This document shows positions 56,273 to 64,000 of a stretch of 64,000 nucleotides of DNA, piece by piece. Position numbers and translations under genes: made by a program. Origin of the DNA: Aggregatilinea lenta. GTDB taxonomy: Bacteria; Chloroflexota; Anaerolineae; Aggregatilineales; Aggregatilineaceae. Numbering within the stretch: position 1 is the stretch's first letter; every line of letters begins with the position of its first letter. The notes below the pieces were generated by a model. The model saw only the letters and a program-made list of their open reading frames with translations. It searched no databases and was not told the DNA's origin. The DNA lies in assembly GCF_003569045.1 (NCBI RefSeq), contig NZ_BFCB01000003.1:1798001-1862000 (forward strand), given 5' to 3'.

Positions 56273-56333
56273 CCGGGGGTGAGGCATAGAGGATAACCGG
56301 CTCAGTTGTTGAGTCGCACCGCCACCCGGCGGA

Positions 56334-57209
56334 TCAGGTCTGGTCGGGGCGGACGAGGGTCACCGGACAACGCAGGTTCTTGATGACCTTCTGCGCCACG
56401 CTGCCGAATAACCAGCGCGAGATCCCGGTGCGCCCGTGGGTGGACATGACGATCATGGCGACGCCTTCTTCGTTTTGCACGAAGTCGCTGATCGCCTGGG
56501 CGGGATTGTTGCTGCGGATGATGTGTTCTTCCGCGCGCAGCCCTTCATGGCGCAGCGTGTTGCGCAGCGAAACGAGTTGGTCGCGCATTTGATCGTAGGT
56601 TTGGTCCGAGAGCTGCTGGTGTCCGGCCAGCGAGAGCTGCGCTTCGTATTCGCTGACGGGCGACTGGTAGACGTGCAGCAGGACGATTTCCGCGTTGTGC
56701 GCGCGGGCCAGCTCCGTGGCGGGGCCGATCGCGCTTTCGGACCAGCCGGAGCCGTCCAGCGGCACGACGATCTTGTGGTACACGGGACGCACCAGCATGA
56801 CCGGTACGGGGCTGGTGGTCAGGGCCGTTTCGAACTGACTGCCGAACAACCAGCGCAGCATCGGCATGTGGCCCTGCGTAGACATCACCACGACGCTGAC
56901 GTGCTCCGCTTCGACGAACTGGAACAGGCTTTCGGATAGGTTGCGGCTTTCGAGCATCGCTTCCCGCGCGTGCACGCCGTCCGCATGCAATCGGTTGCGC
57001 AGATCGACGACGCTGGCTTTGGCCTGCGCGATCTGCTCGGCATCGTCGGCTTCGCTGGTCAGGGCGGGCAGGTATTGAAGGTAGAGCAGGACCAGCTCGG
57101 CGTTGTGGCGATTGGCCAGATCGACGGCGTAGGGCACGGCGAACTCCGCTGTCTCGGATCCGTCCAGCGGGACGAGAATGCGTTGGTACGCTAGCGAGGC
57201 AACCGGCAT
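56334..57209 (-). CDS. Universal stress protein with two UspA domains
   Basis: 291 residues from the ATG at 57209 (AGGAG upstream). Two UspA domains in tandem: 'RILVPLDGSETAEFAVPYAVDLA' starts the first and 'KIVVPLDGSGWSESAIGPATELARA' the second. The second keeps the ATP-binding pattern 'STHGRTGISRWLFGSVAQKVI' (GxxGxxxxxxxxxGS), whereas the first has 'STQGHMPMLRWLFGSQFETAL', with the second Gly missing, so probably one ATP site is active. It is the last gene of the amino acid transporter run, 16 bp after the ATPase gene, so it is coexpressed with nutrient uptake. Confidence 0.9.
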   Translation of the reverse strand: MPVASLAYQRILVPLDGSETAEFAVPYAVDLANRHNAELVLLYLQYLPALTSEADDAEQIAQAKASVVDLRNRLHADGVHAREAMLESRNLSESLFQFVEAEHVSVVVMSTQGHMPMLRWLFGSQFETALTTSPVPVMLVRPVYHKIVVPLDGSGWSESAIGPATELARAHNAEIVLLHVYQSPVSEYEAQLSLAGHQQLSDQTYDQMRDQLVSLRNTLRHEGLRAEEHIIRSNNPAQAISDFVQNEEGVAMIVMSTHGRTGISRWLFGSVAQKVIKNLRCPVTLVRPDQT

Positions 57210-57225
57210 CGCGCTCTCCTGGCTC

Positions 57226-57981
57226 CTACAGAATTTGCGATAAGAATAGTTTAGTGCGTTCGTGCTGCGGGTTGGTGAAGAAGTGCTCCGGCGTACCGAT
57301 CTCCACGATGCGCCCTTCGTCGAAAAACACGATGCGGTCGGCGACTTCACGCGCGAAGCTCATCTCGTGCGTGACGACGAGCATCGTCATGCCGCTCTGT
57401 GCCAGCTCCTTCATCACGTCCAGCACTTCCTTGATCATCTCCGGATCCAGCGCGGAGGTCGGCTCGTCGAACAGCATGATCTTGGGCTGCATCGCCAGCG
57501 CCCGCGCGATGGCGACACGCTGCTGCTGGCCGCCGGAGAGCTGGCCGGGATACTTGCGCGCCTGTTCGGGGATGCCCACGCGGTCGAGCAATTGCAGCGC
57601 GATCTGGTCCGTGTTGTGGCGTGGCTGGCGGCGCACGTAGCGCGGGGCCAGCGTCACGTTTTGCATCACGGTCAGGTGCGGGAACAGGTTGAACTGCTGG
57701 AAGACCATGCCGATCTCGCTGCGGATGGTGGCGATGTTACGCACATCGTGGCTCAGCTCGATGCCGTCCACGACGATTTCGCCTTCCTGGTGCTCTTCCA
57801 GGCGGTTGATGCAGCGGATGAAGGTCGATTTACCGGACCCGGATGGGCCGATGATCACGACGACTTCCTGCGGCTGCACGGTAAGGCTCACGTCTTTGAG
57901 CACGTGGAAGTTGCCGAACCACTTGTTGACGTCTCGACAAATGATGATTGGCTCGCCTGATGGAGTGTCTGCCATGCTCAT
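57226..57981 (-). CDS. Polar amino acid ABC transporter ATPase (GlnQ/AapP-like)
   Basis: 251 residues. Walker A 'GPSGSGKST' (45-53), Q loop '[14 protein letters not shown]', signature '[13 protein letters not shown]' (147-159), Walker B/'[12 protein letters not shown]' (169-180), H loop '[22 protein letters not shown]'. The sequence is closest in pattern to the AapP/BztD/GlnQ group that energises general L-amino acid or Glu/Gln/Asp uptake. It lies 16 bp downstream of permease AapM. Confidence 0.95.
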   Translation of the reverse strand: MSMADTPSGEPIIICRDVNKWFGNFHVLKDVSLTVQPQEVVVIIGPSGSGKSTFIRCINRLEEHQEGEIVVDGIELSHDVRNIATIRSEIGMVFQQFNLFPHLTVMQNVTLAPRYVRRQPRHNTDQIALQLLDRVGIPEQARKYPGQLSGGQQQRVAIARALAMQPKIMLFDEPTSALDPEMIKEVLDVMKELAQSGMTMLVVTHEMSFAREVADRIVFFDEGRIVEIGTPEHFFTNPQHERTKLFLSQIL

Positions 57982-57997
57982 AGGTCCTTACAATGGG

Positions 57998-59854
57998 TTA
58001 GCGCACCTTGCGCACGCTGCCTGCCCCGGACGCTTCCAGGCGGTAGCTCACGCCGGACATTGCGTAGCTGATGACGAAGTAGATGATGGCGATAAAAATA
58101 TACGCCTCACGCTGGTAGGGCCGGTAGATCGGCTGGCCGCTCACTATAGTATCCACGATCCCGACCAGTTCAAACAAGCCGACGACCGCGACCAGCGACG
58201 TATCCTTGAACAGGCTGATGAACTGCCCGACCAGCGCCGGGATGACCGCGCGCAGCGCCTGCGGCAGCACGATCAGCGTCGTGGTCAGCATGGGGTTCAT
58301 GCCCAGGGCGCGGGCCGCTTCGAGTTGGCCTCTGGGGATGATCTGCAGGCCACCGCGCACGTTTTCGGCCACGTAAGCGGCAGAGAACAGCGTGACGCCG
58401 ATCATCATGCGCACCGTTAGGTCGATGTTGACCAGCGCCGACCAGAAGAACGGCACGATCAGCTTGGCCATGAACAGGATCGTGATCAGCGGCACGCCGC
58501 GCACCGTCTCGATGAACAGCGTGCAGATCCACTTGATCGCGGGTAGGTCGCTGCGCCGCCCCAGCGCCAGCCCGACGCCGAGCGGGAACGACGCCACGAT
58601 GCCGACAATGGTCAGCAGCAGAGTCAGCAGCAGACCGCCCCAATTGGCGGGCGGCACGTAGGGCAGGAAGCGCGAGCCGGAGATCCCGGCCAGGATGATG
58701 TAGATCGCTAGCGGCGAGATGATCCACGCCGCGATCGTGGTGCGTCGTACGGGGCGCTCGCGCTTGCCCAGGTAGCCGATCAGCCAGCCATTGAGGAACA
58801 GCACCAGAGCGACGACGGCAGGCGCGGCCAGCTTATTGAAGAACGGCGCGACCTGCAGGCTGATAAACTCCGCGAAGGTGCGCGTGCCCTCGAAGCGAAA
58901 GGCGTCCTCTTCGGCGAACAGCACGCGGTCGCCTCCCGGCGGCAGGCCATACTCCGCGATGCGATCCTGCTGGGCATCCTGCGCGCTGGCGAACAGCTCG
59001 ATGCCGTCCAGGCGCAGCCACGCGTACCCCGCGTTGGTGTCGTTGGCCTCGTCGTCGCGGGTGACTTCCAGCGCATACCACCCGGTTTCGGGCAGGGTCA
59101 CCGTCTGCTTGCCGCCGGGCGTGGTGGCGTCGGTGACGATACGCACTGGCTCGCCATCCTCGCTGACGGGCGCGTCGGCGTCGTCCACCAGCCGCACGGT
59201 CAGCGCGAGGTTGTAGGCGGACAGATCGAGGCTGCCGCTGGCAGCGTTACGGGCTTGCGTGGACCACTCCGTGCGCGATCGCTGCTCGATGTAGCCGAGC
59301 GGGATCGACGCGTCGTCGGGCGAGGTGAGCGGCTCGACGGCGAACGAGACTTCGTCCCCTTCGTGGCCCAGAAACGTGACGTTCGTTGGCGTGCGCTCCG
59401 GCTCGATCAACACGTAGGCGGGCGGTTCGGGGATGCTGGCTCCCAGGATAGGGATCAGCAGGATGAAGGCGACCGTCACCATCACGCCCACGAACGCGCT
59501 CCGCGTGATCGCGCCCCAGATGCCGGTCGACAGGCCGCTCAAAAAGATCAGGATCGCCGTCGTGACCTGAATGCGCCAGATCTCGTCGCGGTTGTAGAAC
59601 CCGGCCATGATCACGCGCAGGTTGTTGAAGACCACGCTCCACTGCGCGCTGCGGATGGCCCACGCGAAGAGGGCCCACAGCAGCCCGCCCACGACCAGCG
59701 CCGTTACGACGGTGGCGAGGGTGTTGCCGATGCTGCTGAACAGATTCTGCCTGGCCCATCCCAGCGGCCCAACTGTGGTGATCGGCGGGCGGCGGCTTGC
59801 GGGCGGCGTAGGCGGGGCCACGTAGAAGTCGGAGTCGGAATAGGGTCCCCGCAT
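57998..59854 (-). CDS. Polar amino acid ABC transporter permease (AapM-like) with large extracytoplasmic insert
   Basis: 618 residues, well above the usual 380-430. N-terminus: four hydrophobic segments up to about residue 138. Then about 190 residues (138-330) with no membrane helix, rich in Asp, Thr, Val and Gly ('TVTLPETGWYALEVTRDDEAND'), which resembles an exported beta-sandwich. Then the standard His/Glu/Gln/Arg-type permease core: 'GGLLLTLLLTIVGIVASFPLGVGLALGRRS', 'ETVRGVPLITILFMAKLIVPFF', 'AAYVAENVRGGLQIIPRGQLEAARALGM' (EAA loop), 'LPQALRAVIPALVGQFISLFKDTSLV'. The ATG lies one base after the stop of AapQ. Confidence 0.88.
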   Translation of the reverse strand: MRGPYSDSDFYVAPPTPPASRRPPITTVGPLGWARQNLFSSIGNTLATVVTALVVGGLLWALFAWAIRSAQWSVVFNNLRVIMAGFYNRDEIWRIQVTTAILIFLSGLSTGIWGAITRSAFVGVMVTVAFILLIPILGASIPEPPAYVLIEPERTPTNVTFLGHEGDEVSFAVEPLTSPDDASIPLGYIEQRSRTEWSTQARNAASGSLDLSAYNLALTVRLVDDADAPVSEDGEPVRIVTDATTPGGKQTVTLPETGWYALEVTRDDEANDTNAGYAWLRLDGIELFASAQDAQQDRIAEYGLPPGGDRVLFAEEDAFRFEGTRTFAEFISLQVAPFFNKLAAPAVVALVLFLNGWLIGYLGKRERPVRRTTIAAWIISPLAIYIILAGISGSRFLPYVPPANWGGLLLTLLLTIVGIVASFPLGVGLALGRRSDLPAIKWICTLFIETVRGVPLITILFMAKLIVPFFWSALVNIDLTVRMMIGVTLFSAAYVAENVRGGLQIIPRGQLEAARALGMNPMLTTTLIVLPQALRAVIPALVGQFISLFKDTSLVAVVGLFELVGIVDTIVSGQPIYRPYQREAYIFIAIIYFVISYAMSGVSYRLEASGAGSVRKVR

Positions 59855-59855
59855 G

Positions 59856-61058
59856 TCAACGCTCCCTGAGCCGCATGAAATAATTGACCAGATTCATGAC
59901 CAGCGAAATGACGAGGCTCATCGTCAGGTAGATTGCCATCATCGACGCAAACAGCGTGACCGACTGGCCGGTCTGGTTGGCGATGACGTTGGCGATATTG
60001 TAGGTGTCGAAAAAGCCGATGGCGATGCCCAGGCTGGAGTTTTTGGCGAGGTTCAGGTACTGGTTGCCCAGCGGCGGGATGATCAGGCGTAGCGCCTGGG
60101 GCAGCACGATCAGCCGCAGCGTCTGCGCCTGGGTTAAGCCCTGCGCGCGCGCCGCTTCGATCTGGCCGTACTGCACCGCCTGGATGCCCGCGCGCACGAT
60201 GTCCGCGATGAACGCGGCGGTGTAGAGAATCAGCCCGATGGTCAGCGCGAGGTACTCCGCCGAGAGACGATCCCCGCCGGAGAAGTTGAAGCCCTGCAGT
60301 TCCGGCGTCTGGACGTCAAGCGGCCCGCCGGACAACAGCCAACCAACCAACCCGGTCACGAGGACACTGGGAATGAACCAGTACAGCACGTTGGCCGGCT
60401 GCCCGGTTCGCTCCTGGACGCGCAGCCGCCAGACCCACAGTCCGATGCCGACCGCCAGCCCCACGGCGAGCGCGATCCACAGTATCCAGACCGTGTCCGT
60501 GCCCTGCACCAATGGAAAGTTCACCGCGCGGCGGTTGAGGTAGACGGATCCCGGCAGTTGGATCGAGTCGCGCAGCGTCTCCGGCAGGACGAGGCGCATG
60601 CCGCGATAAATGAAATAGAGCTGCACCAGAAGGGGGGTATTGCGGAAGATCTCGATGTAGACGCTGGACACGCTGCGGATGAGGGCGTTGGTGGCGAGCC
60701 GCCCGACGCCGACCAGGATGCCCAGGATGGTCGCCCCGATCAGGCCGACACTCACCACGCGCAGCGTGTTTTGCAGGCCCGCCCACAACGCCTGGAGGTT
60801 GGACGACTTGCCGGGGTTGAAGTCCATCTGGCCTTCGGAGATCTGCGTGCCGAAGGGGCGCGTCAGAATGCCGAAGTCGATCGGCAGGTTGCTGCGTTCC
60901 AGCCCGGTGACCAGATTGTTGATCAGCAGGTAAAAGAATGCGACCACCAGAACGACGAAGACGATCTGCAAAAATATCTGAATTACCCGGATATCTCGCC
61001 AAAAGGGAACCGGGGCATGGGCAGACGGCGTGAGCCGCGAAGGAGTTGGTTCGGCCAT
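59856..61058 (-). CDS. Polar amino acid ABC transporter permease (AapQ-like)
   Basis: 400 residues, near the normal length for AapQ/BztB. Several helices in two groups: one at about 22-45, then after about 60 hydrophilic residues the block from about 95. EAA loop 'QYGQIEAARAQGLTQAQTLRLIVLPQALRLIIPPLGNQYLNLAKNSSLGIAIG' region; 'VSSVYIEIFRNTPLLVQLYFIYRGMRLVLPE' is the typical periplasmic/TM1 segment of these permeases; the core continues to 'ADIVRAGIQAV'. Forms the channel with AapM. A leftward stop-start gap of one base couples the two genes. Confidence 0.9.
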   Translation of the reverse strand: MAEPTPSRLTPSAHAPVPFWRDIRVIQIFLQIVFVVLVVAFFYLLINNLVTGLERSNLPIDFGILTRPFGTQISEGQMDFNPGKSSNLQALWAGLQNTLRVVSVGLIGATILGILVGVGRLATNALIRSVSSVYIEIFRNTPLLVQLYFIYRGMRLVLPETLRDSIQLPGSVYLNRRAVNFPLVQGTDTVWILWIALAVGLAVGIGLWVWRLRVQERTGQPANVLYWFIPSVLVTGLVGWLLSGGPLDVQTPELQGFNFSGGDRLSAEYLALTIGLILYTAAFIADIVRAGIQAVQYGQIEAARAQGLTQAQTLRLIVLPQALRLIIPPLGNQYLNLAKNSSLGIAIGFFDTYNIANVIANQTGQSVTLFASMMAIYLTMSLVISLVMNLVNYFMRLRER

Positions 61059-61198
61059 AGCTTACCCCATAGGTTGAAAGGAGCCGCAGGCGAGGCTCGG
61101 CGCTGCTATACCCCAGCCCTCAATCTCAGCGCGTCAAAAAACCAAAAAACGAACGCTGTGCAATGCCTCAAAAAAACAGTCTTTTGCCGGATGGTCCT

Positions 61199-61225
61199 TC
61201 AGGGGCGCACCCGGTACGCCCCTGA
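61199..61225 (-). other. Hairpin between binding-protein and permease genes
   Basis: TCAGGGGCG and CGCCCCTGA (9-bp perfect stem). No immediate T-run, so it more likely sets the ratio of binding protein to permease than ends transcription. Confidence 0.55.
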
Positions 61226-61273
61226 AGGTGCCCCGGACCTCTGCCCGGAGCGGTGTGTCTGGTCGAATGACGA

Positions 61274-62335
61274 TTAGCGCCAGGGCGGCGAGTACATCAG
61301 GCCGCCGTCGGTCCACAGGGCGTTCTGACCGCGCGCGAGGCCCAGATCGCTGTCGGGACCCACGTTGCGGGCGAACATTTCGCCGTAGTTGCCGACCGAG
61401 GTGATGACATTCACCACAAAGTCGTTGTCCAGGCCCACCAGCGAACCGGTGGCGGAGTCGCCCTGGCCCAGGAAGCGCAGGATGCTGTCGTTGTCGGACG
61501 AGAGGAACTCGCTCACGTTTTCGGAGGTGATGCCGAACTCTTCCGCCTGAATGGTCGCATAGACGGTCCAGTTAACCACGTCGCCCCACTGCGCGTCACC
61601 GGCGAGGTACGCCGGGCCGAGCGGCTCCTTGGAGATGACGTCGTCAAGCATGACCATCGAGCCAGGGTCGGCAGCGTTGGAGCGCAGACCCGCCAACTGG
61701 CTGCGGTCGGAGGTTAGGACGTCGCAGCGGCCTTCTTCAAAGGCGGCAATGGTTTCGCTCGACTGCTCGAACGGCACCAACTCATATTCCAGCCCGCGCG
61801 ATTCCATCGCTTCGGTGATGTTCAGCTCGGTCGTCGTGCCGGTCAGCGAGCAGATCGACGCGCCGTTCAGGTCGTCAATCGAGGTGACGCCTGCATCCGC
61901 GCGGACCATCAGGCCCTGGCCATCGTAGAACGTCGTCGGCCCAAAATCGAGACCCAGCTCCGTATCGCGCGAGAAGGTGGCGGTGGTGTTACGGAACAGG
62001 ACGTCCACCTGGCCGGTCTGAACGGCGGTAAAACGCTCCTGCGCCGTTAGCTGCACGAAATTGACGTTGTCTTCGGTCGCTTCGCCAAAGATCGCGGCGG
62101 CGACCGCGCGGCAGAAGTCGGCGTCGAAGCCTTCCATCACGTTGGTGTCAGGGTTGAGCGCTGCAAAGCCGGGGAGCTGGCCGTTCACGCCGCAGTTCAG
62201 CACGCCCCGGTCGATCACTTCTTGGAGCTTGCCGGGGGTATCGTCTTGCGCGAAAGAAGCAGCGGGGAAGCTAAAGGCAGCAATGAGGGCAAAGGTGAGA
62301 ACGGTAAGTAAGACTACACGGGAGAAACGGTTCAT
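61274..62335 (-). CDS. Polar amino acid ABC transporter substrate-binding protein (AapJ/BztA-like)
   Basis: 353 residues with a signal peptide of about 28 residues ('VVLLTVLTFALIAAFSFPAASFA'); no lipobox Cys. Type II periplasmic-binding fold: 'KLQEVIDRGVLNCGVNGQLPGFAALNPD', 'GFDADFCRAVAAAIFGEA', 'AVQTGQVDVLFRNTTATFSRD', 'GASICSLTGTTTELNI', 'FEEGRCDVLTSDRSQLAGLRS', 'PPWR' at the end. Cys48 near the start, Cys80, Cys161 and Cys200 are typical of the AapJ group and may form disulfides. First gene of the operon, with AGGAG-type site upstream and a promoter at 62473-62502. Confidence 0.93.
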   Translation of the reverse strand: MNRFSRVVLLTVLTFALIAAFSFPAASFAQDDTPGKLQEVIDRGVLNCGVNGQLPGFAALNPDTNVMEGFDADFCRAVAAAIFGEATEDNVNFVQLTAQERFTAVQTGQVDVLFRNTTATFSRDTELGLDFGPTTFYDGQGLMVRADAGVTSIDDLNGASICSLTGTTTELNITEAMESRGLEYELVPFEQSSETIAAFEEGRCDVLTSDRSQLAGLRSNAADPGSMVMLDDVISKEPLGPAYLAGDAQWGDVVNWTVYATIQAEEFGITSENVSEFLSSDNDSILRFLGQGDSATGSLVGLDNDFVVNVITSVGNYGEMFARNVGPDSDLGLARGQNALWTDGGLMYSPPWR

Positions 62336-62472
62336 TTTAGAGAGTCTCCTCTACGACTGCGTCTTGCCAGGGCCGGTGTGGATGAAGGAGTTATGGGAAG
62401 TTCGACGATGCGTCAACCCTCCTCTCTTATGTTCTGTGATGAAACGTCTTACACTATGATATAGTATAACTT

Positions 62473-62502
62473 ATATTAATCAGCATCCTCTGCCGATGTC
62501 AA
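62473..62502 (-). promoter_or_regulatory. Promoter of the amino acid transporter operon
   Basis: On the minus strand: perfect TTGACA (62497-62502), 18-bp spacer, TAATAT (62473-62478), in an AT-rich block with further TATA-like runs. The ATG of the binding-protein gene follows at 62335, giving a leader of about 130 bases. Confidence 0.7.
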
Positions 62503-62582
62503 AATGTTTGTGTAAAAGCGATAAACCGAATGCGCGCCGGAGCGGAGACGAGCTGCTGCCCCGGCGCTTGATATACGGGGAT

Positions 62583-63305
62583 CTAATCTTCGATCTGCAC
62601 GTAGAGCCGCTTGTTGATCTTGCCCTTACTCTTGTAATCTGTGACGCGAATATGGCCCACCTCGGACGTGTTGCGCACGTGTGTGCCGCCGTCCGCCTGC
62701 AAGTCCAGCCCGACGATCTCCACCACGCGGACCTGCTCGATCCCTTCCGGCAGCAGGTTGATCTTGGTGCGGATCAGGTCCGGGATCTGAAACGCCTCGG
62801 CGCGCGGCAGGATTTTGACCTGCACGTCCCGCGCATTTTGCACCTCCGCGTTGATGGCTTGCTCGATGGCGTCCACCAGATCGCGGTGCATCGTCTCGAA
62901 CTCGAAGTCCATGCGTCCCTGGAGTGGGTCCATGTCGCCGCCCGTGACCAGCGCGCCGTAGTCGCGAAACACCGTGCCGCACAGGATGTGCATAGCGGTG
63001 TGCGTGCGCATCAATTGGTAGCGGCGCTTCCAGTCGAGCATACCTTCGACCATGTCGCCGGGGAAGGGCAGCGGACTGTTTTCGTCGACGAAATGCAGCA
63101 CGTCCGCGCCCGCTTTTTTGGCCCGCGAGACGGGGTAGGTCGTCGCCCCGGCGCGCAGCGTGCCCCGGTCGTAGGGCTGCCCGCCGCCGCCGGGATAAAA
63201 TGCCGTGCGGTCCAGAATGACGGCGTGGTTGGCCTCGTCAATGCCGCTGACGGCAGCCTGGAACGTTTGCAGGTAGCTGTCCGTCTGGTAGAGCAGGTCG
63301 GTCAT
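62583..63305 (-). CDS. AlaX-type alanyl-tRNA editing protein
   Basis: 240 residues from the ATG at 63305 (GAGGTG upstream); the region above does not continue the family. Resembles the AlaRS editing domain, which removes serine or glycine from mischarged tRNA-Ala: 'DRTAFYPGGGGQPYDRGTL' and the zinc motif 'RTHTAMHILCG' (His102, His106). The second half of the zinc site, CGGTHV in AlaRS, is 'ADGGTHVRNTSEVG' here: His209 is present but Asp205 replaces Cys. Asp can ligate zinc, so activity is not ruled out. The tail 'KSKGKINKRLYVQIED' is basic and may bind tRNA. Confidence 0.88.
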   Translation of the reverse strand: MTDLLYQTDSYLQTFQAAVSGIDEANHAVILDRTAFYPGGGGQPYDRGTLRAGATTYPVSRAKKAGADVLHFVDENSPLPFPGDMVEGMLDWKRRYQLMRTHTAMHILCGTVFRDYGALVTGGDMDPLQGRMDFEFETMHRDLVDAIEQAINAEVQNARDVQVKILPRAEAFQIPDLIRTKINLLPEGIEQVRVVEIVGLDLQADGGTHVRNTSEVGHIRVTDYKSKGKINKRLYVQIED

Positions 63306-63412
63306 GAGAGCACCTCGATCATGGGACATCCAGAATCGTAGAGAAGCACGTAGACGGTACGCGGTGACTTGTTGCATTATAACCCGATTTTGCGCCGGGA
63401 CGGGGCGTGCGA

Positions 63413-63907
63413 TCATGGCCTGCCGATCTCGTCGTCCGGCTCGGGATCGGGGTCCAGCCCGCCGCCGCGCGCCGTGCCGCCAAGCACGATCCCCGCGCCG
63501 ACGAGCACCATGTTTTTGATGATGTACTGCCCTTCGAGCGTGAGCGCGTAGGGGAAGTGTGTCCAGACCGCGTCGGGCTTGACGACCAGCGGCAGCGCCG
63601 TGCCGGGCATCTGCAGGAACAACAGCAGCAGCGTGATCCGCATGAACTTGCCGACGATCAACCCCAGGCCGATCGCCATTTCCCACACGGCGAGCACCGG
63701 AATGAACCAATCGGGATCGACAAAGTACGTCGTTTCGCGCACGAGATCCTCGGCGGGACTGAGGTCGGGGAACAGCTTGAGCGCACCAAACCATAGGAAG
63801 ACCACGCCCAGGCTTAAGCGCATGATGCGCAGGCCGTGCCGGGCCATCCAAAACGTGATGCGGCGGTCCAGCCGGTCGAAGCGCGTTTGCAGATCGGCGT
63901 AGTTCAC
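63413..63907 (-). CDS. DoxX-like integral membrane protein
   Basis: 164 residues from a GTG at 63907, with AGGAGG ten bases before it. A TTG at 63961 is possible, but a -10-like TATACT at 63964-63969 (minus strand) would place transcription start after it. Four hydrophobic helices (about 25-46 '[21 protein letters not shown]', 68-90, 93-115 and 130-150). The pattern of a first helix with 'FxWFGxxKLFP' and the helix pair in the middle resembles DoxX/SURF4-like proteins, often linked to thiol or redox metabolism in the membrane. The tail is Gly/Asp-rich. Function unproven. Confidence 0.7.
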   Translation of the reverse strand: MNYADLQTRFDRLDRRITFWMARHGLRIMRLSLGVVFLWFGALKLFPDLSPAEDLVRETTYFVDPDWFIPVLAVWEMAIGLGLIVGKFMRITLLLLFLQMPGTALPLVVKPDAVWTHFPYALTLEGQYIIKNMVLVGAGIVLGGTARGGGLDPDPEPDDEIGRP

Positions 63908-64000
63908 CTTTATCAAGCCTCCTGGTTTTCCAGCACTCGTGATCGTTTTCACAGCCGCCAATAAGTATATAAAATATCATAAAAACAACAGGAGCAGCCA

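Overview
The window is high-G+C DNA that is densely packed with genes and looks like ordinary bacterial chromosome. I see no rRNA, tRNA, CRISPR array, transposase, integrase or phage gene. The gene content points to Chloroflexota, probably class Anaerolineae: TadE/TadG-like surface proteins with Thr/Pro linkers, GAF-rich hybrid kinases, a TrmB-family regulator, Bmp-type nucleoside transport and lipoproteins with small repeated domains. This is an inference from gene content; no marker gene in the window settles it.

Layout. 1-6.3 kb: the 3' part of a NACHT-like NTPase with HEAT repeats (cut by the window edge), then a leftward run of lipoprotein, DUF167, YggT/YlmG, YggS/YlmE and YfiH/YlmD genes, and a divergent PspA-like coiled-coil gene. 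6.3-10.9 kb: a hybrid GAF histidine kinase and two OmpR-type regulators. 11-17 kb: three consecutive secreted or anchored proteins of the TadE/TadG type; the last carries seven 27-residue Cys-containing repeats. 17-26.9 kb: leftward housekeeping genes (DUF2085, a CcdA-thioredoxin fusion, a cupin, a DHH-CBS-poly(A) polymerase-type tRNA nucleotidyltransferase, an IDH/IPMDH-family dehydrogenase, an APH-type kinase, a UbiA prenyltransferase). 27-29.4 kb: a small hydrophilic protein and an ABC exporter.

29.7-38.6 kb reads as one purine/nucleoside theme: a Bmp-type ABC importer (two permeases, binding protein, double ATPase), then a molybdenum hydroxylase of the xanthine dehydrogenase family made of an FAD subunit and a fused FeS-Mo subunit. 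38.7-41.1 kb has a LuxR-type regulator and two trypsin-like proteases. 41.2-50.6 kb is a sugar-acid locus: uronate isomerase divergent from a LacI-type regulator across a palindromic operator, then an SDR mannonate oxidoreductase, a nickel-pincer LarA homologue, 6-phosphogluconate dehydrogenase, PPi-type phosphofructokinase, a HAD hydrolase and a GarR-like dehydrogenase. The order suggests a route glucuronate -> fructuronate -> mannonate -> (2-epimerisation by the LarA homologue) -> gluconate -> 6-phosphogluconate -> pentose phosphate. This is the most interesting hypothesis in the window.

50.7-56.3 kb holds a secreted beta-sandwich protein, a DUF5680 protein, a membrane-tethered receiver with no output domain, a P1B-4-type metal ATPase and a TrmB regulator with a well-formed promoter and operator repeats. 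56.3-62.5 kb is a polar amino acid ABC importer operon (binding protein, two permeases, ATPase) ending in a tandem universal stress protein; one permease has a large extracytoplasmic insert. The right end has an AlaX-type tRNA editing protein and a DoxX-like membrane protein.
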